Shown: in pieces, positions 34,948 to 45,012 of the stretch
How the letters are laid out: each line of letters starts with the position of its first letter
Numbering within the stretch: the stretch's first letter is position 1
From: Aquabacter sp. L1I39
GTDB taxonomy: Bacteria > Pseudomonadota > Alphaproteobacteria > Rhizobiales > Xanthobacteraceae
Reading direction: 5' to 3'
NCBI RefSeq assembly: GCF_017742835.1
Contig: NZ_CP072392.1
Coordinates: 2,030,385-2,094,384, forward strand
Length of the DNA: 64,000 nt
Made by a program: the position numbers and the translations under genes
Notes under the pieces: model-generated
Told to the model about the DNA's origin: nothing
The model's database searches: none
Seen by the model: the letters and a program-made list of their open reading frames with translations, nothing else

Positions 34948-34996
34948 ATAATATGCACCGCAACATAAACGTCAACAATTTTGTGCACCGCACAAA
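34948..34996 (-). promoter_or_regulatory. Phasin promoter with PhaR-like operators
   Basis: On the minus strand, -35 TTGACG (34970-34975) and -10 TATTAT (34948-34953) are separated by 16 bp. A palindrome TTTGTGC-ACC-GCACAAA (34980-34996) lies just upstream of the -35, and a second TGCACCGCA (34954-34962) sits in the spacer, 30 bp from the matching TGCACCGCA at 34984-34992. Both have the TGC-N3-GCA core reported for the PHA-responsive repressor PhaR, so repression relieved by PHA binding is likely. Confidence 0.75.
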
Positions 34997-35152
34997 TACG
35001 GAGGCAGCGGGGTTTACGGCTTGGTAACTGCGGGTTTCTACCCTTGGAAACGGTCACATACCGAACGACACGACCGCGACGACGCGCCGGGCTTGCGGCG
35101 GCGTCGTGCCTTTTTGCCGGCCTGTCCGCCGAACCAAAACGGGACCAGTTTC

Positions 35153-36949
35153 ATGCGTATTGCGCTTGCGAATGGCGCCTTTTCCATCAGGCTTCTCGCG
35201 GCAGTGACGGCGCTTGCCTTCGCCTTCACGGTCGGGTGCGCCGATGCGGCCGATGCCAAGAGCCAGAAGACCTCCCAGAAGCAGACGCAGGCCAGCAAGT
35301 CCAAGAGCAGCAGTTCCAAATCCGCCTCGAAATCCAGCAAGGCCAAGACCGCGCGGGCCCAGGACGACGAGGACGACGACACCCCGACCACGGGTCCGGG
35401 ATGGCGCAGCGGCACCGCAGCGCTGATCGTCGACGCCAATACGGGCAAGGTCCTCTATGAGGAAAACGCCGACACCCAGTTGCACCCGGCCTCCGTCACC
35501 AAGGTGATGACGCTCTACATGCTGTTCGAGCAATTGGAGGCCGGACGGCTTCGCCTCGACAGCCAGTTACCCGTCTCCGCCCGCGCCGCCGCCCAATCGC
35601 CCTCCAAGCTGAATGTGCGCGCCGGATCCACCATCGAGGTGGAGGACGCCATCAAGGCGGTGGTGACACGCTCCGCCAATGATGTGGCCGTGGTGATTGC
35701 CGAGGCCATTGGCGGCGATGAGGCCACGTTCGGCGAGATGATGACGCGCAAGGCCCGCCAGCTCGGCATGACGCGGTCCCAGTTCCGCAATGCCTCCGGC
35801 CTGCCCAATCCGGGGCAACTGACCACAGCGCGCGACCTGGCCACCCTCGGCATCGCCATCCAGGACCGTTTCCCTCAATATTACAAATATTTCTCCACGC
35901 GCACCTTCGTCTATAAGGGCCAGTCGATCGGCAACCATAACCGGCTGCTCGGCCGCGTTGAGGGCGTCGACGGCATCAAGACCGGTTATACCCGCGCATC
36001 AGGCTTCAACCTCTTGACCTCGGTGCACAAGGACAATCGCTTCATCATCGGCGTTGTTCTTGGCGGTTCCAGCGGTCCCTCGCGCGATGCGCGCATGGCG
36101 AGCCTCATCGCCAACAATTATAACCGCGCCTATGCGGGTGCGCGCACAAGCCGCACCATCCAGACGGCCGCGAATGACACGCCGCCCCCGGTGCCCGCCA
36201 TGCGCCCGGCCACGGTGGCCGAGGAGCCCGGACCGGTGGCCCCGCTCCCGGCGCCCCAGCGCCTCGCCTATGCCGCCGACCCGGTGGTCACCGCCGCCAT
36301 TCCGGTACGCCAGACGGTGCAGGCGACGCCCGAACTGATCAAGCCGGTGGCGGTGAAGACCACGGCGATCCAGCGGCCCACCGCCCAGTCGCTCACGGCG
36401 CCCGGCTTCGCCACGCCCGGCACGCACACCCAGGCCTATGCCCAGGCCCCCCAGCCGGCGCCGGCCCAGAAGTTCCAGACCGCCCAGGCGCCTGTCCAGG
36501 CCTTGCCGCACCTGCAGCCCCCGGCGCGCCTGCCAGCCGGTCTCGCGGAAGAAGAGATCGCGCCTCCCGCGCTGGTCTGGGGCGCCCCCGTGCCCTCCAG
36601 CGAAGCGGCGCGGCCCGAGGCCCAACCCGTGCGCACTGCGTCCACCGCGCCGGTTGCCATTCCCACCGCCCGCACCAGCGCAGCGCCTGCCGGCGGCCCG
36701 CCCAAGCCCGGCTGGCAGATCCAGATCGGCGCCTTCAACGGCGAGAGGGAAGCCAAGTCCCGGCTGGATGCCGCCCTCTCCAAGGCCCGCTCTGCCCTTT
36801 CGGGCGCGGCGCCCTATACCGAGAAGGTGACGCGCGGCTCGTCCGACCTTTATCGCGCCCGGTTCGCCGGTCTCAGCGAAAAGAGCGCCAAGGACGCCTG
36901 CCGTTTACTGCAGCGAAATGATTTCGACTGCATGACTATACGCAACTGA
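35153..36949 (+). CDS. D-alanyl-D-alanine carboxypeptidase with SPOR domain
   Basis: Low-molecular-weight penicillin-binding protein (peptidase S11) that trims the terminal D-Ala of peptidoglycan. The 598-residue protein has a signal peptide (about 1-33), a Lys/Ser-rich low-complexity segment (36-66) and an acidic patch (71-76). The catalytic domain carries S114-V-T-K117, S174-A-N176 and K276-T-G278, followed by a long Pro/Ala/Gln-rich linker and a C-terminal SPOR domain (about 520-598, GWQIQIGAFNGEREAKSRL) that binds denuded septal glycan. The SPOR domain suggests recruitment to the division site. The ATG at 35153 is preferred to an upstream in-frame start with no signal peptide. Convergent with the DnaJ-type gene. 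Confidence 0.93.
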   Translation: MRIALANGAFSIRLLAAVTALAFAFTVGCADAADAKSQKTSQKQTQASKSKSSSSKSASKSSKAKTARAQDDEDDDTPTTGPGWRSGTAALIVDANTGKVLYEENADTQLHPASVTKVMTLYMLFEQLEAGRLRLDSQLPVSARAAAQSPSKLNVRAGSTIEVEDAIKAVVTRSANDVAVVIAEAIGGDEATFGEMMTRKARQLGMTRSQFRNASGLPNPGQLTTARDLATLGIAIQDRFPQYYKYFSTRTFVYKGQSIGNHNRLLGRVEGVDGIKTGYTRASGFNLLTSVHKDNRFIIGVVLGGSSGPSRDARMASLIANNYNRAYAGARTSRTIQTAANDTPPPVPAMRPATVAEEPGPVAPLPAPQRLAYAADPVVTAAIPVRQTVQATPELIKPVAVKTTAIQRPTAQSLTAPGFATPGTHTQAYAQAPQPAPAQKFQTAQAPVQALPHLQPPARLPAGLAEEEIAPPALVWGAPVPSSEAARPEAQPVRTASTAPVAIPTARTSAAPAGGPPKPGWQIQIGAFNGEREAKSRLDAALSKARSALSGAAPYTEKVTRGSSDLYRARFAGLSEKSAKDACRLLQRNDFDCMTIRN

Positions 36950-36969
36950 GGAAACGGATTCGCGCGGGT

Positions 36970-37686
36970 TCAGCGATGCTTACGCAAAATGACATCCTTT
37001 GCCTGATTGACGCGAGCCGCAAGATAACCGGAGCCGCCCTGGTCGGGATGGAGCCGCTTCATCAGCGCCCGGTGCGCACTGCGCACCGCGGCCTCGTCCG
37101 CCCCCGGCTGAAGACCAAGGACCTCGTAGGCTTCCTCCTCGGACATCGCGCCGCGGTCCGGCCGGCCCGGATCGGCGCCGCCCCCCCGACCCGCATTGCC
37201 CTGTCCGTCTTCACGCCAGGCGGGCGCCCGGCGGTCGAGATAAGCTTCGAGTAGGGACAGGGACTGCGCATCCACCTGGGCGCGCAGGGCCAGCAGATCA
37301 GGTACCGCAAGGGCATCGAGCGCGGCGCCGGCATGCGCACCGGCCAGGACCTGGCCGCTCATGGCGCCGCTGTCATGGTCCAGCGCCATCTCGAACCAAG
37401 CCGAGCGCACCTTGGAGACGCGGGGCACCTTCGGGCCGCCCAGCCAGGAACCGAACAGGCCCGACAGCCCGCCGCCCGTCCGCCCCAGCAAGGCCAGGCC
37501 GATGCCGGCCAGGGGAATGGCGGCCGCGAACCGCCCCGTCACCAGCATCCCCGCCGCCGCGACGAAGGACAACGTCGCCCCGAGCTTCATGAGGTTCAAG
37601 GACAAGGCCTTGGGATTGGCCTTGGTCCACAGATGCGCCGCATAGAGCAGCACGGCGAGCAGGATCGCGCCGGCGATCAGAGCCAC
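36970..37686 (-). CDS. Membrane-anchored DnaJ-domain protein
   Basis: A 238-residue J-domain co-chaperone tethered to the membrane. Two or three hydrophobic helices lie at the N-terminus (LIAGAILLAVLLYAAHLW; LMKLGATLSFVAAAGMLVTG; AAIPLAGIGLALLG), and the J domain is at about 181-238 with the HPD motif (His213) in MKRLHPDQGGSGYLAARVN. The architecture resembles Tim14/Pam18 and DjlA-type proteins that recruit DnaK to the membrane. The GTG at 37686 was chosen for its AGGAAAGG ribosome binding site 8 nt upstream; an ATG at 37749 would add 21 non-conserved residues. Its partner system is not evident. Confidence 0.82.
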   Translation of the reverse strand: MALIAGAILLAVLLYAAHLWTKANPKALSLNLMKLGATLSFVAAAGMLVTGRFAAAIPLAGIGLALLGRTGGGLSGLFGSWLGGPKVPRVSKVRSAWFEMALDHDSGAMSGQVLAGAHAGAALDALAVPDLLALRAQVDAQSLSLLEAYLDRRAPAWREDGQGNAGRGGGADPGRPDRGAMSEEEAYEVLGLQPGADEAAVRSAHRALMKRLHPDQGGSGYLAARVNQAKDVILRKHR

Positions 37687-37850
37687 GGGGTCCGCCTTTC
37701 CTGGAGCCGGATCGGCCCGGACGCGCTCCGTCCGATCCAGGGCCCGCATTCACCACGTCATCAAAACCCTTCCCGCGCCGGCAGCATCGCCGCCGGGGGC
37801 CAGGACACCTGTCATACATCAGCCAGCCCGCACGGGCGATGGCGCAGCCG

Positions 37851-38564
37851 TCACGACTTCAGTGCCGACAGCAGCAGCCGCGCGCCCTGTTCGCGGCTCG
37901 CCTGGAGGGCCGGCCGCCCCCCCGCCGCATAGGCCGCGACCGCCCGCAGCAGGGAGCGCAACTGATCGCCCGCGCCCGGTTCGAAGCGGCACCAGGCGCC
38001 GCCGGTGAGGCGCGCCATCTCGCGGAACGCCGCCTCCACCCGCTGGTCGTATCCCTCCTGGAAGATGAACAGCTTGAGGCCCATCACGCCCAGGCGCCCG
38101 GCCTTGTGGCACAGCGCGTCGGCATCTTCCTCCAGCGCGTCCCCCACGAACACCGCCGCCTTGAGGCCGGAGCGCTCCACCTCCCCTTCCAGATGGCCGA
38201 GCACCCGGCCGATCTGCGTCTGCCCCCCCTGGCAGGCGATGGTGCCCATCAGCCGCCCGAGCGTCAGGGGATCCTCCACCCAACCGGAGGCTTTGCACTC
38301 GCTGGCACCGCGATAATAGATGAGCTTCACATCGAGCCCGCCGAGATCCGCCGCCGCCGCGAACAGCTCCGCCTGCAGCCCGCAGGCCAGGTCCCAGGTG
38401 GGCTGGCGCGAGAAAGTGGCATCGAGCGCGAAGGCAAGGCGCCCCCGGCCCACCGGACGCGGCACGGTGTGTGTGGCGGCCTTCAGGAAGGCGGCCACGT
38501 CATCGGCGGACGAGGTGCCGGTGGCGGGCAGGCCCTTGCCGTCCTTTCCGTCCTTGCGACTCAT
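37851..38564 (-). CDS. VWA-like domain protein
   Basis: A 237-residue cytoplasmic protein with a von Willebrand factor A-like fold: strand LAFALDATFSRQPTWDLA carries a MIDAS-type Asp48-x-Thr-x-Ser, followed by VKLIYYRG and AAVFVGDALEED. The basic N-terminus (MSRKDGKDGKG) is probably disordered. GGGGAGG 7 nt before the ATG at 38564 supports the start. Similar proteins are found beside J-domain genes in Rhizobiales, as here (the DnaJ-type gene is 164 bp downstream). Function is unknown. The 290 bp between this gene and panC show nothing recognisable apart from the two start regions. Confidence 0.72.
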   Translation of the reverse strand: MSRKDGKDGKGLPATGTSSADDVAAFLKAATHTVPRPVGRGRLAFALDATFSRQPTWDLACGLQAELFAAAADLGGLDVKLIYYRGASECKASGWVEDPLTLGRLMGTIACQGGQTQIGRVLGHLEGEVERSGLKAAVFVGDALEEDADALCHKAGRLGVMGLKLFIFQEGYDQRVEAAFREMARLTGGAWCRFEPGAGDQLRSLLRAVAAYAAGGRPALQASREQGARLLLSALKS

Positions 38565-38854
38565 GTGGCGCCTCCCCGGCACGGAAGAGGTTCGTCGCAA
38601 GGCGGCGGACGGGAAAGCGGGGGGAGGGTCAGGCGATCACGCGGCAGCATGGCGAGAACATAAGCATGCCGCATGCCGGCACCAAGACCGCCTGCGCAGG
38701 GAACGGCTTCCCTCCGACCGCAACGCACACTAGTTTCCGCCCCCGAACGGCCGACCTCGCGCGCTCCGCCTTGGAAAACGCGACGCGGAGAAGCCGGCAC
38801 GGGCAAAGATGCGGCGCGCGCCGGATGGTGATCGGCGCGGCTGGGGAGGATGAA

Positions 38855-39700
38855 ATGGCGGAAAAGCCTCAGGTGGCCGAGACAGTGGCAGCGCTACGCC
38901 AGCATGTGAAGGCTTGGCGCGGGGCGGACGAGAGCGTGGCCCTGGTGCCGACCATGGGTGCCCTCCATGAGGGCCATATGGGCCTGGTGGAGCTCGCCCG
39001 CTCCAAGGCGCGTCGCGTGGTGGTATCCATCTTCGTGAACCCCACCCAGTTCGCGCCCAACGAGGACTTCTCCCGCTATCCCCGCACCTTCGAGGCGGAT
39101 CTCGCCAAATTGGCCGAGGTGGAGGCGGACCTCGTCTATGCGCCCTCCCCCGCCGAGATGTATCCGCAGGGCTTTTCCACCGGCATCGTCATGACGGGAC
39201 CGGCGCAAGGCCTGGAAAGCGACTTCCGGCCGCACTTCTTTTCCGGCGTCGCCATCGTGGTGTCGAAGCTGTTCCTGCAATGCCTGCCGGACTATGCGCT
39301 GTTCGGCGAGAAGGATTATCAGCAGCTGAAAGTGGTCACGCGCATGGCGCGAGACCTCGACCTGCAGCTGGAGATCGTACCGGGCCCCACGGCCCGGGAA
39401 GGCGACGGCCTCGCTTTGTCGTCCCGCAACCGCTATCTGAACCCACAGGAGCGCGCGACGGCCCCCGTCATTCACCGCTCGCTCCTCGCGGCCGCAGAGG
39501 CGATCCGCGCAGGCACTGCGCCCGACGCAGCCATGGCACGGGCGCGCGCCGCCATTTCAGAAGCGGGGCTGAAGGTCGATTATGTGGAGGCCCGGCATGC
39601 GGAGACGCTGGCGCCGCTGAATGGCGCAGGCGGACCCATTCGCCTTCTCGCCGCCGCCTGGCTCGGCACCACGCGCCTCATCGACAATATCGGCGTGTGA
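38855..39700 (+). CDS. panC: Pantothenate synthetase
   Basis: Joins pantoate and beta-alanine with ATP to make pantothenate, the coenzyme A precursor. The 281-residue product has the expected length and motifs: VALVPTMGALHEGHMGLVEL (ATP-binding HxGH type), VVVSIFVNPTQFAPNEDFSR, FFSGVAIVVSKLF, DYALFGEKDYQQLKVV and GLALSSRNRYL. The ATG at 38855 with GGGGAGGA just upstream matches the family start; the open frame further upstream is not conserved. panB is not in the window. Confidence 0.96.
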   Translation: MAEKPQVAETVAALRQHVKAWRGADESVALVPTMGALHEGHMGLVELARSKARRVVVSIFVNPTQFAPNEDFSRYPRTFEADLAKLAEVEADLVYAPSPAEMYPQGFSTGIVMTGPAQGLESDFRPHFFSGVAIVVSKLFLQCLPDYALFGEKDYQQLKVVTRMARDLDLQLEIVPGPTAREGDGLALSSRNRYLNPQERATAPVIHRSLLAAAEAIRAGTAPDAAMARARAAISEAGLKVDYVEARHAETLAPLNGAGGPIRLLAAAWLGTTRLIDNIGV

Positions 39701-39724
39701 GAAGCGGGGCCTCCGGCCGCGTGG

Positions 39725-39919
39725 CTACACGGCGAGAAGGTAGCTGGCGACAAAGCCGGCGACCACCACGATGATGCCCACCACCAGGACGGTCATGATC
39801 CGGCCGGAGCCAACGCCCTGCTTGGCCTTGGGCGCGGGCTTGACCGGTTCTCCCTGCGGCCCCATCCCGTCCGGGGAGTGAAAGGCGCGTTCCTCGCGCC
39901 GTTCCTTGACGTCTTCCAT
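39725..39919 (-). CDS. Small single-pass membrane protein (64 residues)
   Basis: A 64-residue protein with a charged N-terminal half (MEDVKERREERAFHSPDGMG), a Lys/Pro segment (VKPAPKAKQG) and one hydrophobic helix at the C-terminus (TVLVVGIIVVVAGFVASYLL). AAAGGAG 7-8 nt before the ATG at 39919 is a strong ribosome binding site. The tail-anchored layout would place the N-terminal half in the cytoplasm. No function is known to me. It lies between panC and the aap operon and is probably independently expressed. Confidence 0.7.
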   Translation of the reverse strand: MEDVKERREERAFHSPDGMGPQGEPVKPAPKAKQGVGSGRIMTVLVVGIIVVVAGFVASYLLAV

Positions 39920-40009
39920 GGCGTTCTCCTTTCGCAAGGACAACGCCAGCGGGGCCATCTCGTTTCATCCCGTCCCGTGCGGAACGCCCGGGCCGAGGCC
40001 GGCCGGCCC

Positions 40010-40792
<783 letters not shown>

Positions 40793-40803
40793 GCTCGAAC
40801 CCC

Positions 40804-42201
40804 TCAATGGCGGCGGCCGCGGTCGAGACGCTTTTCCAGCATCATCGAATAGCGGGACATGCCGTAGCAGAAGACGAAATAGATGATCCCGGCAAAGCCG
40901 AAGCCCGTGAACACGGTGGTCGGCGTTGCCCAGTTGGGATCGGTGAAGGCGGCGCGCAGCACGCCCAGAAGGTCGAAGATGGACACGATCAGCACCAAAG
41001 TCGTGTCCTTGAAGAGGCCGATGAAGTTGTTGACGATACCCGGGATCACCAGCTTGAGCGCCTGGGGCAGGACCACCAGGCGCATCATGAAGCTGGACCG
41101 CAGGCCGAGCGCCATGGCGCCCTCATACTGGCCCTTGGGGATCGCCTGGAGGCCGCCGCGCACCACCTCGGCCATATAGGCGGAGGCAAAGAGCGTGACG
41201 CCCACCAGCACCCGCAGCAGGCCGTCAATGGTGAAGCGGCCGGGCAGGAACAAGGGCAGCATGTAGGTGGCGAAGAACAGCACCGTGATGAGCGGCACGC
41301 CGCGCCAGAACTCGATGAAGATGATGGAGCTGTACTTCACCAGCGGCAATTCGGACCGCCGCCCCAGCGCCAGCAGGATGCCCAGCGGCAAGGAGGCGAC
41401 GATGCCGGTCACCGCGATGACCAGCGTCACCATCATGCCGCCCCAGCGGCGGGTCTCCACCTCCTGGAGGCCGAAATCCACATCCATCACCAGGAGGACG
41501 AGCCCGAAGACCGCGAACCCCTTCAGCACGCTCTTGGCGGCATCGGAACGTGCGGTTCCGAAGAAGGGCGAGACGGAGGCGACCAGCGCCGCCACCAATG
41601 CCGCCACCACCGCGAACTGCACCCAGAAGGACAGGAACAGCCCGCCCGCCGTGGCGGTGAGGCCGAAATCCAGGCCGAAGCTGCCCAGCACGAAGTTGCG
41701 CATGCTGACATTGCCGCCGGTGAGCAGCACGAAGGCCACCAGCGGATAGATGCCAAAGAAGGCCAGCGCGTTCAGGCGCTTATAGGGCGCCTTTGGCACC
41801 AGAAGCGGCACCAGCAGCACGATGCCGAGCACATAGACGATATTGACCCGCCAGCGCTCCGTCTCCGGGTAGAAGCCGTAGAGGATCTGGTTCCATTTGG
41901 CCCAGATGAAGGGCCAGCAGGCGCCTACGTCCCGGCCCACCGTCTGGGGCAGGCAGGCTTCCCGGTTGGTGCCGGTCCACACCGCGTCGAAGATGAAGAA
42001 GCGCAGCACCGGCGGCACGACGGCGATCACCAAGAGTGCACCGAACAGGGTCAGCAGCACCTGCGAGACCGAGCCGAACAGATGAGCGCGCGCCCACCCC
42101 CAGGCGCCGCGGCTGCTGGGCGGGGCGGGCTCAGGCGCGATGAGCTCGGCGGGAGCCACATAGACGAGGCCCTGGGGGGTGCGGATGTTGGTTGAAGTCA
42201 T
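40804..42201 (-). CDS. aapM: General L-amino acid ABC transporter permease AapM
   Basis: A 465-residue inner-membrane permease. It has about eight to ten helices and an EAA coupling loop [27 protein letters not shown]. The long N-terminal and central segments, including a periplasmic loop with [20 protein letters not shown], are characteristic of AapM, which is longer than ordinary polar amino-acid permeases. It pairs with AapQ to form the channel. It starts 10 bp after the aapQ stop. Confidence 0.95.
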   Translation of the reverse strand: MTSTNIRTPQGLVYVAPAELIAPEPAPPSSRGAWGWARAHLFGSVSQVLLTLFGALLVIAVVPPVLRFFIFDAVWTGTNREACLPQTVGRDVGACWPFIWAKWNQILYGFYPETERWRVNIVYVLGIVLLVPLLVPKAPYKRLNALAFFGIYPLVAFVLLTGGNVSMRNFVLGSFGLDFGLTATAGGLFLSFWVQFAVVAALVAALVASVSPFFGTARSDAAKSVLKGFAVFGLVLLVMDVDFGLQEVETRRWGGMMVTLVIAVTGIVASLPLGILLALGRRSELPLVKYSSIIFIEFWRGVPLITVLFFATYMLPLFLPGRFTIDGLLRVLVGVTLFASAYMAEVVRGGLQAIPKGQYEGAMALGLRSSFMMRLVVLPQALKLVIPGIVNNFIGLFKDTTLVLIVSIFDLLGVLRAAFTDPNWATPTTVFTGFGFAGIIYFVFCYGMSRYSMMLEKRLDRGRRH

Positions 42202-42211
42202 GTCCGCCGCC

Positions 42212-43501
42212 TCACCGTTCCACCAGCGCGACGCGCTTGTTGAACCAGCCCATCAACGCCGAGGTGATGAGCGAGATGATGAGATAGACCGCCATGGTGA
42301 TGGCGATGATCTCGATGGCCTGGCCGGTCTGGTTGAGGGTCGTGCCCGCGAAGATGGCGAACAGGTCCGGGTATCCCACAGCCACGCCCAGGGTCGAGTT
42401 CTTGGTCAGGTTCAGATACTGGCTGGTGAGCGGCGGCACGATCACCCGCATGGCCTGCGGGATGATGACGAGGCGCAAGGTCGGCCCCGTGCGCAGACCC
42501 AGCGAATGGGCCGCCTCCGTCTGGCCCTTGGATACGGCGAGGATGCCGGCGCGCACGATCTCCGCGATGAAGCCCGCCGTATAGATGGACAAAGCCAGCA
42601 CCAGGGCGACGAATTCGGGGATGACCCGGATGCCGCCGACGAAATTGAAGCCCTTGAGCTCAGGAAATTCGAAGCTCACGGGAGAGCCGAGCGCAAGGCT
42701 CACCACCAGCGCCGGCAGGACAATGACCGCAAGCCCCACCCAGAAGGTGGGGAATTGCTGGCCGGTGGCTTCCCGCCGCTTATTGGCCCAGCGGGCGATC
42801 AGGAAGACCGCCACCACCGATACCGCGAACACCGCCAGCACGATGTTGAAATCCGGCTCGAACAGAGGCCGCGGCACGACGAGGCCGCGATTGGAGAGGA
42901 ACACGCCGGGCGCCGCCATGCCGGCCGACAGCCCCTTGAACCAGTCGCCAAGGCCGGCAAGGCCGATGGCGTTGGACCAATCGCCGAGAACACCCAGCGC
43001 CGGCTGCGCGCCAAAGCGCCAGCTCTGGCGCGGGCCCGGCATGGTGGAGAGCACCGCCAGGTACCAGAACAGGATCTGGAACAATGGCGGCAGGTTGCGG
43101 GTGATCTCCACATAGGCGGAGGCGAGCGCCTTGATCACCACGTTCTGGGACAGGCGGGCGACGCCCATGAAGAAGCCGATGATGGTGGCCAGGATGATGC
43201 CGATCACCGCCACCAGCAGCGTATTGAGCAGGCCCACCAGGAAGGCGCGGCCATAGCTCATGGATTCCGAATAGGGGATGAGCGTCTGGGTGATGCCGAA
43301 GCCGGCCGAATTCTCCAGGAATCCGAAGCCCGAGGCGATGCCCTGGCGGGCGAGATTGGCCTGCGCATTGGCGAAGAACGACCATGCCATCCAGATCAGG
43401 ATGAGCGCGAGGCTCACCTGGATGACGGCGGATCTGAGCGCCGGGTCGGTCCACGACCAGCGCCGCGCCGGACCTTCGTCCGACCTGCGTACATCTGCCA
43501 T
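42212..43501 (-). CDS. aapQ: General L-amino acid ABC transporter permease AapQ
   Basis: A 429-residue inner-membrane permease, partner of AapM. Two hydrophobic clusters surround a large periplasmic insertion. The coupling loop is AGFIAEIVRAGILAVSKGQTEAAHSLGL, and LTSQYLNLTKNSTLGVAVGYPDLF is typical of AapQ/BztB. The ATG at 43501 has GAGGGG just upstream. It is separated from aapJ by 316 bp, unlike its tight spacing to aapM, so the two parts of the operon may be expressed at different levels. Confidence 0.95.
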   Translation of the reverse strand: MADVRRSDEGPARRWSWTDPALRSAVIQVSLALILIWMAWSFFANAQANLARQGIASGFGFLENSAGFGITQTLIPYSESMSYGRAFLVGLLNTLLVAVIGIILATIIGFFMGVARLSQNVVIKALASAYVEITRNLPPLFQILFWYLAVLSTMPGPRQSWRFGAQPALGVLGDWSNAIGLAGLGDWFKGLSAGMAAPGVFLSNRGLVVPRPLFEPDFNIVLAVFAVSVVAVFLIARWANKRREATGQQFPTFWVGLAVIVLPALVVSLALGSPVSFEFPELKGFNFVGGIRVIPEFVALVLALSIYTAGFIAEIVRAGILAVSKGQTEAAHSLGLRTGPTLRLVIIPQAMRVIVPPLTSQYLNLTKNSTLGVAVGYPDLFAIFAGTTLNQTGQAIEIIAITMAVYLIISLITSALMGWFNKRVALVER

Positions 43502-43817
43502 TTAGCCCCTCGGTCCCGAAATACGCCCCACCCTGCGCCTCTTGCGGGCGCCTGCCGAGGGACGGATTCCTCTGATGTCATAGGTTTGTCTGGCCTGCCC
43601 CGGCGCACCCGCCCGCAGGCCTCACAGCCGGGGCTCTGTGTCCCCTTGGCCGGCTTACGTCTCTTTGGCGACAGCTCCCCGGGCCACTGCTCCGGTCGGG
43701 CCGTGTCTTCCGTCATCGGCGATCAGGTCCGCGCGACACGGGTCGCCGGACCGTCCCGTCCCTCCGCCCCCGCAGCGGGGCGGAACGGCCCGGCGCCGTC
43801 GGCGCCGGGCCTTTTTG
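43502..43817. other. aapJ-aapQ intergenic region, 316 bp
   Basis: No convincing coding frame. It contains the aapQ ribosome binding site and a strong hairpin with T-run oriented to the plus strand (annotated separately). Such spacers often allow higher synthesis of the binding protein than the membrane components. A plus-strand noncoding RNA ending at the terminator is a possibility, but I found only a weak promoter match. Confidence 0.5.
43787..43816 (+). terminator. Strong hairpin with T-run on the plus strand, next to aapJ 3' end
   Basis: A perfect 11-bp stem (43787-43797 with 43801-43811), GTC loop and five Ts (43812-43816), located 1 bp beyond the aapJ stop. By orientation it terminates plus-strand transcription; for the minus-strand aap mRNA the same stem has no T-run after it and would act as a 3' stabilising structure or partial terminator after aapJ. 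Confidence 0.8.
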
Positions 43818-44828
43818 TCAGCGGATCGGCATGCCGTACTGGAGGCCGCCATTGTTCCACAGCTTGTTCTGGCCGCGATTGATGCCGAGCGGGGTGGACG
43901 GGCCGAGATTGCGGTCGAAGATCTCGCCGTAATTGCCCACATGCTTGACGATGCGCAGCGCCCAATCGGTGGTCAGGCCGAGGGCCTCGCCATACTTGCC
44001 GTCCGAACCCAGCAGGCGCTTGATCTCGGGATTGGGCGAATTGACCATCTGGTCGGCATTCTTGGAATTCACGCCCAGCTCTTCCGCATTGAGCAGCGCG
44101 AAATAGGTCCACTTGATGAGGTCGAACCACTGGTCGTCCGCATGGCGCACCAGCGGGCCGAGGGGCTCCTTGGAGATGACCTGGGGCAGGACCATGTGGT
44201 CATTGGCATTGGTGAGCTTGAGGCGCACCGAATAGACCTGGCTCTGGTCGGAGGTGAAGGCGTCGCAACGGCCCGAATCATAGGCCTTCACCGTCTCGTC
44301 GATGGTGGCGAACGCGATCAGCTCGTACTTCATGTTGTGGGAGCGGAAATAGTCGCCCACATTCAGCTCGTTGGTGGTGCCCGTCTGCACGCAGATGGAG
44401 GCGCCGTTGAGATCGTCCACCGACTTGATGCCCAGCGACTTGCGGACCATGAAGCCCTGGCCGTCATAATACATCACGCCGGCAAAGTTGAAGCCGAGCG
44501 TGGTATCGCGGGACATGGTCCAGGTGGTGTTGCGCGACAACACGTCGATGGCGCCGGACTGGAGCGCGGTGAAGCGATCCTTCGCCGACAAAGGCGAAAA
44601 CTTCACCTTGGTGGGATCGTTGAAGATGGCAGCCGCCACCGCGCGGCAGAAGTCCACGTCGATGCCGGTCCAATTGCCCTTGTCGTCGGGATTGGAAAAG
44701 CCCGGCAGGCCCTGGGTCACGCCGCAATTGAGCGCGCCGCGCGCCTTCACGTCGTCGAGGGTGCCGGCTTGGCTCGCGCCGACGCCGAGCGCAAGAAATC
44801 CAGCCGCAGCAAGCAGGATGCGTTTCAC
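43818..44828 (-). CDS. aapJ: General L-amino acid-binding periplasmic protein AapJ
   Basis: A 336-residue periplasmic solute-binding protein for the Aap importer. The signal peptide is VKRILLAAAGFLALGVGASQA with cleavage after SQA. The mature part has the family sequences GVTQGLPGFSNPDDKGNWTG, DVLSRNTTWTMSRDTTLGF, GASICVQTGTTNELN and the C-terminal WALRIVKHVGNYGEIFDRN, RGQNKLWNNGGLQY. The GTG at 44828 was chosen because the signal peptide begins there and AAGGGA lies 6 nt upstream. It is first in the aapJQMP operon, divergent from metC. Confidence 0.95.
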   Translation of the reverse strand: MKRILLAAAGFLALGVGASQAGTLDDVKARGALNCGVTQGLPGFSNPDDKGNWTGIDVDFCRAVAAAIFNDPTKVKFSPLSAKDRFTALQSGAIDVLSRNTTWTMSRDTTLGFNFAGVMYYDGQGFMVRKSLGIKSVDDLNGASICVQTGTTNELNVGDYFRSHNMKYELIAFATIDETVKAYDSGRCDAFTSDQSQVYSVRLKLTNANDHMVLPQVISKEPLGPLVRHADDQWFDLIKWTYFALLNAEELGVNSKNADQMVNSPNPEIKRLLGSDGKYGEALGLTTDWALRIVKHVGNYGEIFDRNLGPSTPLGINRGQNKLWNNGGLQYGMPIR

Positions 44829-45012
44829 GGAAGGTCCCTTCTTTCTGAGCACCTGAGCTTCGTGCCGGTTCGAGGCGCCGTCCCCCGAAGGGGATCGACG
44901 CCGTCGTCCGGGACGTCGTAAGGACACATATCTCATTCTCTCGCGCCCAGGTGGTCAATAGGCTGCCCAGGGTTTAGACAGCACAATCGTGTGGCACCCC
45001 CCGGAGACCCGG

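Noticed and set aside
44829..45012. Possible SAM riboswitch upstream of metC
   Set aside because: No SAM-I, SAM-II or SAH-type conserved core could be recognised in the 184 bp, which also serve as the aapJ promoter region.
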